From NCBI GenBank assembly GCA_017311315.1, contig CM029622.1:10777295-10841294 (forward strand): a stretch of 64,000 nt of DNA, read 5' to 3'. Positions 11,487-23,939 of the stretch are shown one piece after another (position 1 is the stretch's first letter; the number at the start of each line of letters is the position of its first letter). Source of the DNA: Dendrocalamus latiflorus (lineage: Eukaryota; Streptophyta; Magnoliopsida; Poales; Poaceae). The position numbers and the translations under genes were made by a program. The notes under the pieces were generated by a model. The model was given only the letters and a program-made list of their open reading frames with translations. It ran no database searches and had not been told where the DNA came from.

Positions 11487-12290
11487 GTTCACACCTTCAT
11501 GTAACCACCCTAGGGCAATGCAAATTAGTTAGCCCTGCCTATAATTTCTCAGCTTGTGGTTGTACTGTTGTACACTGAGAGGTCATCACAAGATTCGGTC
11601 CTTAGGGTTATCTGGGCGGTTCTACCACTAACCACACTCTCATGCACCACTGCACCACACCCCCGAACCATCCGCCTAAATAAATAAGCAATTTTGAAGT
11701 TTTCGCGAGCATAAAATAATCATACCACAATATACCAGTCATTTCCACTATGACTTCCCAAACCAGTTTCTCATGATTGAAAGTGATGCTTGGTGCATTT
11801 TGGTGCCCCCGATTATCTAAGTAGTACTAAGTATGGCGTATAATTATGGACTTATTTTCAAAAGTTTTACCATCATAATTTTGCTAGGGTGATAAGGCTC
11901 AATATTCAAATGATCCAAATGAGATGTAATACTAACACATCAAATAATGGGCATATATCTAGAATCTTAAAACAGCATATATTTGCTCATGAAATAACAT
12001 CATACAATTTAATAGTTTAAAACAGAAGTAATTTGCAGAAAATGTAGGTTCAACATGATCAAAGTATTGACTCGCCATGCGCGGTTTACCGCGGTCTTGA
12101 GCTCAATCAAGGCTTTCTCATTTGAAGGTCCTGAGCTTCTGATCTTTATCTTCACCTCGATCTTGGCCTCACTTGATCCATTGATTTTTCGGAACTCTCA
12201 TTTCTAATTACGCGCTAAACAACTAAATCCAAATAAATATAAATAATTCAAAAAGTCCAAATAAATCCGAATAAACTCAATTTAGCTTTA
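11487..12290 (-). repeat. Family B repeat, continuation
   Basis: Non-coding. The stretch near 12035-12085 (GCAGAAAATGTAGGTTCAAC) also occurs at about 50123-50165, so this is the same dispersed repeat as 49470-51340. No ORF of interest. Confidence 0.45.
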
Positions 12291-13339
12291 TTATAATTTA
12301 ATGGATGGTTTGGGTGATTCGAGGCAAGGTCGATGGGGCGTGGAGTATTGATGGAGTCAAAAAGGGTTGGAGCGAAGTGATAAATGGCTAAGGGAAATCC
12401 GTCGAGATGGATGCCAAGGAAGTTTCATGAGTTAGGTTAGACTTACGGATAGACGTATGTGTTTAGTTTATTAAATTAATCTTTAGAATCTATATTCCTA
12501 GCAATTTAAGCGATGGTATTTTATGGGATTATATTTACCAAACATTCAAATTATTCACCGAATGATTAGTTCAATAATTCATGGAAGCACGGGGGTATTT
12601 AATTATCTAATTGATATTTTAATAGTAAATTTTAGTATATTCTTATTTACTACTCATCTACGACTATGGGTCATAATATTACATTTATCCTTCAGATTAT
12701 TCATTGGCGAGAATAATCCAATGTTCGATGTTCCAAGGCCATTATTTTTTAATACCTAATTATGATCTTTTTAATTGAAGACGTTTTTAGAATTAAATGC
12801 CATTGATATTTTATGTACTCTTAGGTATCACTAGGCATAGTTAAATTTTTAGTTTAAATTTATTTATCTGGGGCCGAGCTTGTTATACAGGGTCATGTTT
12901 CAATATTGCTATTTAATTAAATCTACCACTGAGATTTATTTAATGGCGGCATATTAAATGTTAGGGCATATATTTTAATTATAATTAAGGGTAATTTTTA
13001 ATTTAAAACCTTGCTTTTTACAGTTAAACATAATATCCAATTTGTTTCCCTTAACTTTACTTGGATGTCTTTTTAATTGGGATCTTCATTAAATTTGGAT
13101 ACTTAACCAAAGCCTTCTTTTATTAATGCCTTTTAATTAATAATTAGTTTTAAAATACATAATCAAGGCACATTAGCTACCAATATGCGATAATTAATCC
13201 TATATTAAATCTTAATTAATCTTACGTACATCCTAATTAAATTTAATAGCATCCATGGATTAATTTGTAATTTTCCTTAATTTTTGTTAATTGAAATGGA
13301 TTAAAGAAAAAGAAAATAAAAATAAAAACAAAATGTGCT
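12291..13339. other. AT-rich non-coding stretch
   Basis: About 1 kb of AT-rich DNA with many ATTTAAT and TTAATTA runs. I see no gene, terminal repeat or domain. It most likely belongs to the surrounding old LTR sequence. Confidence 0.4.
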
Positions 13340-14680
13340 AGGATGGGATTTGAACTCGAGTTCTCATAGTGAGAGCCTTAAGCGGCCGCTGGTGACCATC
13401 TGGGCATTTGCCCGTTTGTGAATGAAAGAGGGTGGCAATTTAGAAGAGGTGATGCATGAGCTGCGGCAAATCAGAGGGAGCGGCCAGCTGAAACATGGGA
13501 GTTTGGTGGCGCTCAGAGCTGGGCTTGCCGCCGGTGAAAACAAGCCAAATCGGTGGTGGCGGTGGTCAAAATGAATTGCACGGTGCTGGTGGAGACCAGG
13601 GGAAATCGCGGCTCTGGTAGGGAGGTGCCGTGGGCAGCTGGCATCGGTGTGCGGCGGCATCGGCGTGGAGGGGAGGGGAAATTGAGGCACGCACAAGCAG
13701 TAGGGGATTAGGGGAAAGCTTACCATGGGGTTGGCTGAGCGGGAGAGGGACCGAGGCAAGCTTGTGGCATCAGCCGGAGGCGGCGTGGGTGGACCACTGT
13801 GGACCGTGAACTAGGGTGGGAGGTAGCTCCGGCCAGCGGTAGGGGTGAGCTTGCGATGCCGCGATGAAGCTTTTGTGCGGCGGAATTGGCCAGGGATAGC
13901 GCCAATCGGCCGGTCTCTAGATGGCCAGATATGAAGAAGAAAAAGGGCGGCTGGCAAGCTGTGGGGCTCCAAGGGCCGATTCCTTGATGTGGGAGCGAGA
14001 GGGGGATGAGGCAAGGTGATTGAGAGCATGCCTTCACCTTTATAATCGCTGAGCCGACCGGGCGACGTGGGACTCTGTGGCTGATGGGAATCAGGCGGTA
14101 GGGCCGTTCGGGCACATAGGCATAGGCTAACGCCGAAACAGGGGAGGCGGGGCTAGGTGACAAGCACACAGGGAGCCGGTCAGCAAAGCAAAGAAAAAGA
14201 GGAGAGACGGGGGGAGAAGAAGACATAGCCGAGCGCTACGTGTTGACAGACGGCGATGCGGGGAAGGCGCGGTGATGCGACGGAGGTGTAGGGCGTGGCG
14301 AGGGGACGGCGACGTGTCGAAAGCAGGCACGGCGACGTGGGGGTGATGGGTGAATAGTGGGAGCGAGGCTGGCTTGGTCGGGAGCGAGGCGAGCGCGAAG
14401 AGGAGACAGGGAAGAAGACAAAGAAGGAAGAAGAGCGCAAAGAAAGGAAATGGGGAGGGGGCCAGCGACAGAGGAGAAAAGAGATAGGGAGGAAGAGAGA
14501 GGAAAATAGGCTGGGCCCACATGTAAGAGATAGGAGAAAGAGGGAGAAGAATGAGACAAAAATGAAAAGCTTTAGCAAATCTTGAATTTTGGATTTTTAA
14601 TTTGAATTTCTATTTCTTATTTAGGATTATTGATTTCAATTTTTGAAATTTTAATTCAAATCTTGGTTGCTCTGAAGCTA
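13340..14680 (-). repeat. GC-rich antisense LTR block, truncated at its LTR start
   Basis: A purine-rich block followed by the same kind of AT-rich tail seen at 1130-1300 (GATTATTGATTTNAATTTT). Unlike 1-1608 it lacks the TGTAACATCC start and breaks off near 14670-14680. Minus-strand ORFs of 100-170 codons here are proline, serine and leucine rich, overlap in several frames and have no recognisable domain. I treat them as non-genes. Confidence 0.5.
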
Positions 14681-14699
14681 ATCACATTCTATAGATAGC

Positions 14700-15020
14700 T
14701 CGTGTAGAAGGTTTTGGCTCTTCTTCTCAAATTGCTTGTTCTTACATTACACACATCAAACATCGTCTCATCCATTCCGTGTGCATGATCATTAGCTTCC
14801 ACCGCAGGAGTAAGTTGGTGCTCAGAAGACAACGACTCACCATGTATTTTCTAGACCTCATAATTCACTTTGAAGCCATACTTGCCTAAATGAAATTGCA
14901 TATCATCTTTGTTCTGTAGCTTGCATTTCAAATAGTATGCACTAGGACACCTCACTCCATCAATATTTGCATTTGGCACAAGGTGGAATGCACGGTCACT
15001 ACACTCTAGCATTGTGTACA
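14700..15020 (-). pseudogene. Relic of a CACTA transposase N-terminal (Transpos_assoc) domain
   Basis: On the minus strand a degraded frame reads GVRCPSAYYLKC, then MQFHLGKYGFKVNYEV, a TAG stop, and KIHGES. This matches the layout of the plant transposase-associated domain: a CPC..C cluster, an HL...GF...Y segment, then W..HGE. Trp is expected where TAG now stands. The frame has no start and no TNP2 core nearby, so it is a fragment. The identification rests on a short pattern and is moderately secure. Confidence 0.45.
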
Positions 15021-15310
15021 ATCTATGTGTACCAAACTAAATTGAGTTCAATTTCCATTTCTGAATGCACATCTTTTCTATTTCATAGTTATTAGTATGC
15101 TAAATGGAAAAACATGCTTGTCTACACCAAAATTCCAAGTGTGGTACTGTGCAAGTTGCCATGTTATTGTAGTTGTCATATTTTATGATCTGAATCTCAC
15201 CAGGTCCAACCACTTCTAGTCGGGTCCAACCACTGCTGGTCTTTCTGATCTCTTGAAGAGTTCGATCAAGTTTCACTCAAGTAAAGCAAACTGGTCAGAG
15301 GTTATGATTG
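15021..15310. other. Unassigned non-coding stretch
   Basis: No domain or terminal repeat recognised. It may be further CACTA relic, since it adjoins the transposase fragment. Its last five bases (GATTG) would be one copy of the outer chromovirus target duplication, and the partner copy lies outside the window. Confidence 0.3.
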
Positions 15311-15756
15311 TGTAACACCATGGCTTAACAAAAGCCAAGATGTCACTTACAACAACTATCGCTACCAAATTAAACCAATAAGCATGTAATAATGTCACAA
15401 AGATATCAAGAACAATATTCCATAAGAATTTAATTATAAATTTCAATACCATAAATTAAACTTAATATGAACCAATTAAATACCAAGGGCATCATAAATA
15501 AGACCAAACGATGCAATGTATCATCTAGCAATAATACAAGTCGAAACTAAGGGAAATCACAAGTTATCCAATTATTACAATAAGTGATGCTCGAATATTT
15601 ATAATCAAAGGTGATGAATAATATATGAGCTGAAGAGCTATAGAGTACAATTATCCATGTGCTACAACCACCCATACATGTCGTGAGTCCACGACTCAGC
15701 AAGTACAAAGCAGGACACGACTCAGCAAGTACAAAGCAGGACAATAGACAAGGTTA

Positions 15757-18700
15757 TGTAACATCCCAAAACTTTATTTGCAATCTATTAGAATTATTAG
15801 AATTTATTTGGATTTTTTCTCCTCTGAACTTTGTTCTAAAGCCTAGAGTAAGAAAACTTAATTTAATTATTTTATTAAAAGCCAAAACTAGTCATTATTT
15901 TATTAAAAGCCAAAACTAGTCTATGTTATTACTGAGTTCTACTAGATCTCTGTATCTCTCCTCTTTCTCACTTATCGATGGGAACGCCTGTCATCTCCTT
16001 CTTTTCCTCCTTCCATCTCCAACCATCACCATTGATGACTTTCAAACTCTTAATAGCCGGCCATTACTTTCTGATTAACTGTAGCAATTGATGCCTTTGA
16101 AAGCCTCACCAGCTTCCATTTCCTCCATCAGTTTTCCCTGCCTTAAAACCTTGTCAGTAATCACGATTGTGCACCACTACACCAGCCATAACTTCGGCAA
16201 ACCGCCTCTTGGCCATTCCTTTTCTGAGCCTATAAATACTTTTCGAGCATCTCCTATTCACATTCTTCTACCATCAATTCTTGCTTTTGTGCACCCGAAA
16301 CTATTCGCATTGAATTCTTCCTTCGCCGATCTTAAATTGAGCTCTGGCGAGCTTTTCCGGTGAGCCTAGAACTCTTCACCATTCGCCGCCACCGCCACCG
16401 CCTCCACGTTCACCAAGCCACATGACTGTCATCACCCTTCGCCAATCCAGTCCACCACCGAAACCCCTTCGCCATCGACGACTGAGCCGCAACACAACTT
16501 ATTCTTCGTGGTTAACCAACTTTCGACCCCATTGTAGTCCGCGCTGAGGTACTCAACTCTTCTCTTTGTATCTTTCGACTACAAAGGTCTTCTCTAACTA
16601 CGGTAGTCTCAGATGCCTTTGACCTCTCTGAACCGTCTGATCTCTCTGACCACTCTGCTTCATTCGATCACTTTCCACTGTTGTCATTTCGGACCACAGT
16701 CACTTCCGACTAGTATATCACTTTCGACAGCAATAAATCTGCAACTTCGACCATGGGCACTTGTTTGACCACCTCTTCTTTCGACCATATCCTTGTTCGA
16801 CCACTGCCTAGGTTCGACCACGGCAGCTATTCAACTAATTCAATCCTTTCGACCAATCCTTCCGACCATATCTATCAACCGCTGTTTTCGACCACGATCG
16901 CTCACGACCATAGTCGCTCTCAATCATTGCCGTCTCCAACTACCTCCGACCTTCGACGACGACTGCTACAAACCACCGACCACCCTAAAACACTCTAAAG
17001 CCCTTGACCACTCTCAAAACTCTATAGCCTCCGACCACTCCAATCTCTCCAACCACTTTATAACTTTCGACTGCTCCGACCACAGTTAGACTTTGACCAC
17101 TCTGTAAGCCTTCCAACCACCAACTTTCGACCACAGTCGGTTGTCAACCACGGCTACTTTTGACCACCCCATTTGACCACTCTCAGCATTTCGACCACAT
17201 ATAGTTTTTAACCAAGTATAATTTCTGACCACAATTGTTCGATCACCCAAAGCCTATCAACCACATATAGCTTTTGACCACCAAGCTTCGATCATTCAAC
17301 TTTCAATTACTCTTGTTTCGATCACTCTCTTACTTTTGACCACCTGAAGATCCACCCAATATAACTTCTCTGACCATGATATAACCTTCAATCTATTCGA
17401 CCGCATTAAAACTTTTTTGACTATTACTTGCCGACTACTACAAGCTTTCAACCATATTTATCCTCTGACCTCTAAGCCTCTGATCACTCGGTAACCTTTG
17501 ACCACTCCTATTTTCGACTACTGCTAGTTTCGACCTCAGCAAAAATACTTCTAGAAGCCCAAATTTCTTCATCCTAACTCCAATTGGACCTGTTCAAGTT
17601 TCTAAATTTAGCTAAAAATCCTAAACTATTCATTTATGGACTCTTTTTAAATTTTTTGGAGCTTATTTGAATTTTATTTGAGTTTGTTGGGTTATTTTTA
17701 TGTGTAGATTACGACGATTCCAGAGAGTACGATTTTAATGACTCACAGCACCTTATGTGTAGATTACTTCTAGAGTTTTATGTGTAGATTACTTCGAGCA
17801 AGGCAAGTTACACCTTTGATCATGTTGCTCCCAGTAATTAAAATTATTTATGTTGTTTCTAAATTATTATGCATGCATACTTTTATTCAAATTAGTTCAA
17901 ACTCTAGTTACAACCATTTCCTTTGTATATGGCCAAATTTGACATTTAACATCAACATGCCTTATCACCTTATATAAAACTCTAGTTAATATACTAGAAT
18001 GGATTAGAGAAATTTTGTATCGAATACTTAGACCTGCTTAGAGAAAATTTTATTTTGGGATAACTTTTTCACATAAAATGATAAGCTTTTGAAACGTACT
18101 CTTGACTTCAGTGAGTCAAGAAAGGCTATGAATTATTTCAAATCAAAATATAAATTTGGTTTAGACTTAGACTAATGGTGAGGTTGTGGGTGCTTACTGG
18201 CATGCATTGTTGTTTGGTGACACAATGTTGATTGCTAGGTACGAGGGGGTATGTTGTTTAAGCCTAAGTCAAGTTAAGGACCGGTCTGTGAACTACTATT
18301 ACAAAGTCATACCGTAATATCACAAGTCTGGTATGGAACAAACCGGGCTAAGTAATTTGTGAAGTTCCAACTTGGTTTCTCTATAGATTGAATGTGAGCA
18401 TGGCATAGGCTGCGAGAAGTCTCACATGGCTCAAGAGGGGGCTCCAACATGTGTATTCATATTGTGGTTAAACCTAGTGGTGTTGTGATCAAGTTGATAA
18501 GGAACATTGTAAAGGCCTCGTCATGAACACTTAGCCGCACACCTAAGGCAGTGTGTTAATTGCGTGGCAAAACAAGAGAACATATTTTGTGGGTAAAGTT
18601 GTACACCTCTGCAAAGTATCAAACTATTCTAGGTAGCCATGTCCATGGTCATGGATATGCCAAGTATGGTTTTTTATAGATCAGACTATCAGTTTTGAAA

Positions 18701-19223
18701 AACTGGTTTTGATGGAAATTGTTGGAATCTTTTTGTAGAAAGATGGACTAGTTGGGATACCTATGGATAGGTTAGTGTTTGGTCGTAGCCTGCACTAACG
18801 ATAATTGCTATTTCTATCTATTGTAACAAATGCAGCTTTTGAATATACTTACAGTATTTACTTCAACTTGTGGTGTAACTTGTGGAGTACTTTATGTACT
18901 CATGTTGCTTAATTCATTGTTTTCAGAGGATGCCTTCATCAACTTCGGTGAGGATAATGATGAATAGGCCACGTCTTACAGTCGTTCACCTGTGGGCAGG
19001 CAGGATGGACTGCTCCTTATTATTTATTTTTCGTTGTTTACCTTTATGTTTGGCTTCGAGCTCCATTATTGTAAACTTTGGCCATAAGGCCGTACTTTTT
19101 TTATTAATAAAGTTTGGTTGTTATGCATGATATGTAACCCTATTAACCCTGTGTGCACTATCTTTTCCTAGGATAGTGCGATTTACACAGAGGATTCTGG
19201 ATTTGTTGCTCTGGGGTCCGACA
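15757..19223 (+). mobile_element. Solo LTR, 3.5 kb, TSD GGTTA
   Basis: Starts TGTAACATCCCAAAAC and ends GGGGTCCGACA. It is flanked by the perfect duplication GGTTA (15752-15756 and 19224-19228). The length (3467 bp) and the TGTAACATCCC start resemble LTRs of Tekay/Del-type chromoviruses. There is no internal coding region and no second LTR, so it is a solo LTR. It contains a long pyrimidine-rich array of TTCGACCAC-like units at 16560-17540. Confidence 0.92.
16560..17540 (+). repeat. Degenerate TTCGACCAC array inside the solo LTR
   Basis: Roughly 1 kb in which TTCGACCAC, TTTGACCAC, CTCCGACCAC and near variants recur every 10-30 bp. The spacing is irregular, so this is a degenerate minisatellite or low-complexity expansion. 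Short ORFs in it are not genes. Confidence 0.8.
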
Positions 19224-19865
19224 GGTTAGCATCATTTAAACATTTCATCTTAAACCATCAATATCTCCTTTTTGCATACTCTTTTTCATCAAGTTCCATC
19301 CACATGCCATTACTTTACCATTCTCTTCTCATGAATACAAATGCTAAGACTCAACCCCTCTTCTCCATAAACCGGTATAGCTAGGTGTTCACATGTCAAT
19401 AACACACCTTTGCCCTACCCTTTTTCATATAGGGTCGTCGTGTCCTTTTTCATATAGGGTCTTAGCTCAAACTATATAACACGAATGAATCAACATGCAA
19501 TACAATAATCATAATTTCTCTTTAATTCATTTCCAACATTTAACAAAAGGTGTATTCATCACCCTACCACAATTCTCATCATCATCATATTGTAAGCATA
19601 GAGCAATATAAATAAAACATTGTCATAAGAATAATCAAGACAAGTAATCATTCAATCATAATTTCAATCACTTGAATACTATTCTACAATGTACTTGCCT
19701 TTATCTTAATTGCAACAGCCGGATATATTGGAAGATGACAATACTCCCGAGGCTACTCCTCCTACAGTAAGTTATTCACTCTCAGTACAAGCTGAAGCAT
19801 TACAAACACAAATAAACAACATCGTTCCTACACGCCCTCCAAAACCGTGACTTTCCCTCTTTTTA

Positions 19866-20200
19866 CACTACACCAGGAAGGAGCTATAGTAACACGTCTA
19901 TGTGCTACTACATGTCAATAAAAGTGTTACTAGTCTTTGCAGTAACACAATTTTTAAGTGTTCTTATAGCCCATGTTACTAGCTAGGTTTGAAGTAACAC
20001 GTGATAAGTGCTACTACATGTCTGAAAACATGTTACTACCTTGCAACACATATCTTATCTATAAGAACACATATTATGTGCTACAACAAACTACCCTGGT
20101 AACACAAATATGTGCTACAACAAGCTACCCCAGTAACACATTTTTGGAGCAATAGTAACACCATTGTAATATGAGTAGCAACACACTTTCTTACACCAAA
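19866..20200. repeat. Left subterminal repeats of the 5.2-kb CACTA
   Basis: About a dozen GTAACAC and GTGCTAC words lie in both orientations within about 300 bp of the terminus. Such subterminal clusters are TnpA binding sites in characterised CACTA elements. The ORF at 19973-20155 is a by-product. Confidence 0.75.
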
Positions 20201-20663
20201 ACATTTTGTGGAAACTTATTTTAATACATATAAATATATATACACAGAGATCTAGAGGGAGGAAAAAGTAATGATTTTTTCGAAATGACAATTAATTAAT
20301 TGCAGAATTATTTTCTTTCACAAGAATCACATATTGCACAAAATTATAACCATCACCAACATTGCATTCCACAGGGAAATATATAAAATATAGTTCACAT
20401 AATTTTATAACATACATGACAATCCATTTGAGAAAACAAGTCTTGGGAATAACAACACAAATTTTTCATCCTAGAGTAACATAATGATATCTATCTATTC
20501 TTCACAAAATCTTTGCCCGATGATCTATCCATGAGGTGAAACAAGTATGAGATTTCAACCATTAATCTTCTGAACCTGCCTGTGGCAAACATTACTGAGC
20601 TTTAAGGATACATGAAAAAAGTATATATATAGTATTATATGGACCAAGGTTGAAATATCATAC

Positions 20664-20797
20664 ACATATTGAAGGCCAAGCAATCGGCATTCCTTTAGCA
20701 TGGGCATCATCAATTGACTTACAACAGTCCAGTGGTCGTACAAGCGCCTCAGTTTTACGCAAAGAGTGATTGATTCTTACTTTCCAAAATTGGTTGC
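20664..20797 (-). pseudogene. TnpA-like C-terminal exon remnant
   Basis: A minus-strand exon with a GTATGATA donor and a CTAG acceptor encodes a segment with VRINHSLRKTEALVRPLD, then GMPIAWPSICV. Plant CACTA TnpA-type proteins share a conserved C-terminal region of this shape (V.V...LK...LPRP, then IAWP). It is the only transposon-coding remnant seen in this element, and the other exons have been replaced by captured host sequence. Confidence 0.5.
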
Positions 20798-20799
20798 CT

Positions 20800-21181
20800 A
20801 GCAATAAAAAATAGAAATAACAACTAAAATTGTATGCAAGCATGTGTAGATTGTAGGATATTGAAAAATATCTCACTAATAAAGTTTAATCCATAGATGT
20901 AAATAAACCGTAGAAGAAACAACCTATCAAGTATGAACTAACATTCACAACAATGCCGTTCAATCTTCTACTTCTAATCCCCTTCAAGCCATGCCGTTCT
21001 GGCCTTCCCCTGTACAGTAGTTATCCCGTTGTGAACTAACATTCACAACAATGCATTTTTCACTTTATTCATTTCAATGCAATTGTTGCAAAAATTGGAT
21101 ACAAATATTTCAGCCAAGGATTCATTGTATTCATTTCAATGTCTTTGAAATACTGGTGACCCCAGAAAGCATATTGCATAC
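20800..21181. other. Non-coding spacer in the 5.2-kb CACTA
   Basis: AT-rich. Contains two short repeated phrases (CATTCACAACAATGC at about 20943 and 21038). It probably includes intron sequence from the captured gene or the former TnpA gene. Confidence 0.4.
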
Positions 21182-21751
21182 CTCCTATGGTTCTGGAAAA
21201 AGTTATCCAGCTGGTAATACACAAAAACCGACGGCGTCATATTCTTTGGAACCTGGGGAGGAACATGCAAGCAAATATTTCAACCAAGGATTCTTTTCAT
21301 TCCTAAACCAAGATGCATATATGTAACACACTGTCACTAATCGACGCTCTAGTGGTTATTGCTTCTCCATTTCCAAAATTTCAGGTTATAGAAGAATACT
21401 CATGCAGCTAAGTTCATTACCTTTAGAGTCCTTGTGCAGGTTTTGGATATTGTTGAGTTCTGGATGTAAGCAAGCTTGTCAGTCATATTAGCTGGGACGT
21501 ATGCATCATCATATCGATCAACAATCTCAACAACCTACGGCAAAGAAAACAATAAACATTAACAAAAAAAATCCCCACTTGGCCGAACATATCTTTCAAT
21601 CAAGCATACAGCATATTAATTCAGCATACCTTTCGTGAAGCTAGCAGCGAAGCAACACCGATAGGGACAAAAATGGTGCCAACAAGAACAAATACTGAAA
21701 TGATCCGTATAATATAAGCACAACCACTTGTGAGGTGCTCCAACTTGGAAT
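21182..21751 (-). pseudogene. Captured exons of an ALA-interacting subunit (CDC50/LEM3) gene
   Basis: Three consecutive minus-strand exons with proper splice sites are 21630-21751, 21421-21534 (114 bp) and 21182-21252 (71 bp). They join in phase 0. The first encodes a membrane helix (SVFVLVGTIFVPIGVASLL). The second encodes VVEIVDRYDDAYVP and CTRTLK. The third encodes VYYQLDNFFQNHRR, the most conserved LEM3/CDC50 motif. These proteins are beta subunits of P4-ATPase lipid flippases and act in endomembranes. Only the part from the first helix to the start of the lumenal domain is present. The helix is preceded by divergent residues, and the second helix is missing. I see no stop in these exons. 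It is a transposon-borne fragment, not a working gene. Confidence 0.85.
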
Positions 21752-22439
21752 CTGCTTACATAAAAGGGAGTAAATAAATAAATTTCGTCCTTAAGGCACC
21801 ATTTGTCCTTTCAGAAATACGTTGCACAAATATAAAAAAAATTGCAGTATAAACATGACAGCAATTGTCTAGCAAGAGAGTAGTATATTTAACTCAGAAT
21901 CCCAGTACTCCGGAATTCAAACTGGCATAAATAAACCCCGCAATCCATAAACCAGGACATCATAATCTGTACACGACTGATAGGATTGATGTACACAACT
22001 AATTATTTGACACCATACAATGGACGTACAAACAGACCTAAATTTGCACCAACCATAAATTGCGTACTATCTGACAGCTCTTGGTATACTCCTTTTATCC
22101 ATCCTCTCGAGGGTGTGCATTGTAGTAAGGAGGGAGCCGCAGATTCTATAAGAAAATGATACACATCGTCCGATCTTGAACACCCGCAGAGACAAGAGAA
22201 CTATACCCAGTACCCAGAACCAGATAACTCTGAACATTCGACAACGATACCACCAGTATCTGACAATTGGAATTGAAAACACTTAGGCAACTTAGATACT
22301 GAACATGATGTTATCTGAAGTCCTTGAGGCTTTAATTGAGACCATGAGAATGAAGATGTACAGAATTAGGAAAAGGATAAGAGAACTCTAATATACAGAA
22401 ATGGGAAACAGCAACATACAATTCGCTTCTTTACTCCAA

Positions 22440-22540
22440 AGATTTGAGCAGCCGGAATAAGCCAGCTGCTTCCCTCATCCATGAGAACTCGATGCAAAAT
22501 GCCTGTACCTCAATGAAGAGATCTTGAACTGCATGCAGAA
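22440..22540 (-). pseudogene. Putative captured exon of unknown origin
   Basis: A minus-strand open segment reads FIEVQAFCIEFSWMREAAGL followed by FRLLKSLE. It looks protein-like but I cannot place it in a family. It lies between the ALIS exons and the GC-rich block in the same orientation. It could be part of another captured gene. Confidence 0.3.
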
Positions 22541-22559
22541 AACCGTGCACACCCATAAC

Positions 22560-22890
22560 TAACATGTGGTACGACATTTCAACAGATTACAAAATGCCAC
22601 CAAAAAAGGAGTACAATAACAGCAGCAAGATCAAATTCTGATGCAAGATCTCACGCTTGGGCTTCCCAGAGTTCCTCCTGAGCATGCCCCGTCTCCGGAT
22701 CTGCCGAAGCTCGACCCGGCAGCGTGGTTGTCCATCCCCACCAATCGCCAAGAAACGCCTCTGCTGCCCAAGAAATCTCGCACAAAATCGGAGGCGGCCG
22801 ACGCCAAGAACCAAGAACCGGCGACCGCCCGACCATGCCCGAAGGGCGGGTCCGCCCCTGACTTCAATTGATGGCAACAGATATAATTGA
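22560..22890 (-). other. GC-rich exon-like block in the 5.2-kb CACTA
   Basis: GC content rises sharply over about 250 bp. Overlapping ORFs of 60-108 codons occur in both strands and none has a recognisable domain. It is possibly a captured first exon or a UTR. The stretch 22890-23190 beyond it is AT-rich and non-coding. Confidence 0.3.
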
Positions 22891-23239
22891 CCAAATTGCT
22901 AAAAGAAACCACAACCACAGATAAACAGGTTCTACAAAATTGACAGCATTGGAGCATATATGGTAGTAAACCAGCAAGAAATATTTATGCCATGAATTGG
23001 TTAATCCATAAGGCTTAATGGCCTACCACGTAAGATTTGAAAAATCAACGCCCAGAATTGCAAACCAAACACCAAAACCAACTCGTCAAAGTTCGATGTT
23101 ACTCAAAGCACCACGACCGGTAACATGCTCACTTATCCAGAAATCCTAGAACACCAATGTTGGAAGTGCCATGTAGCAATTGTTGGGCTAGTAAAAAAAG
23201 AAATTGATTCTGACAATGACTGTGAAATCAAATGAGAAG

Positions 23240-23910
23240 AAAAATACCACTAAAGAGAGAAGCTGGGCTGTTAGGTCGTGAAGAAAATGGCGAGGAGCGG
23301 AGATTTGGAGGAAGTCGGAGTCTCGGCTCCATCTGGTCGCACATCTGCGACAGCTTCTTGAGCATCTCCTCCTGCGCCTCCGCCTGCACAGGCAAAGCCA
23401 CCCAAAACGAAAAAGAACCATTAGCCGCAAGTAAGAAGGGGGAAAAAGAACCAAAGCGAGTGAGAACAAGGCGACTGGTGAAGCAAGTTACCTGCGCGAG
23501 GAGGTTGTCGAGGACGGCGAGGTCGGAGGAGGTGGTCGGAGCCGAGGGGGCGACGGGAAGGAGGGGACCGGGAGGGGCTCAGGGAGGAGCTGCCGGGGGA
23601 GTAGGGTGCGGAGCGAAGAGGTCGGAGGAGAGGGCTTCCCAGCGGGAGAGCTCGAGGAGGTACTTGTCGCGGAGGTGGAGGAGCGCGCGGCGGCCGCGCT
23701 GGAGGAGGACGGGCTCGGGGGACGGCGCCGGGGTGGAGGGCGACGGCGGCGGGGTGGATCCGGCGTCTCGGGCTCTCGGCGGGTGGGGAGGACGACGGCG
23801 GTGGGGTGGATCCGGCGTATCGAGCTCTCGGCGGGTGGGGAGGACGACGGCGGCGGGGTGGATCCGGCGTCTCGACGAGGAGACGAGGGTGAGTAGAGGG
23901 GAGGAGGAGA
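23240..23910 (-). pseudogene. Captured GC-rich 5' exons of an unidentified grass gene
   Basis: On the minus strand a proline- and serine-rich, GC-rich first exon contains LRDKYLLELSRWEALSSDLF, then runs to a GCGCAGGTAAC donor near 23490. A CTGTGCAGGCG acceptor near 23385 leads into AEAQEEMLKKLSQMCDQ, a coiled-coil-like segment. This resembles the usual start of a grass gene (GC-rich exon, AT-rich intron), and its sharp GC contrast with the flanks suggests capture. I do not recognise the family, and a frameshift or stop lies before the donor. Plus-strand ORFs at 23232-23939 are shadows. Confidence 0.4.
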
Positions 23911-23939
23911 CGAGCGTCTCGAATGGAATGACCGAATGA

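Noticed and set aside
13338..13360. tRNA T-arm-like GGGATTTGAACTC
   Set aside because: No acceptor stem, D-arm or anticodon arm could be folded around it. Similar sequence occurs in LTR blocks (about 50687), so it is not a tRNA gene.
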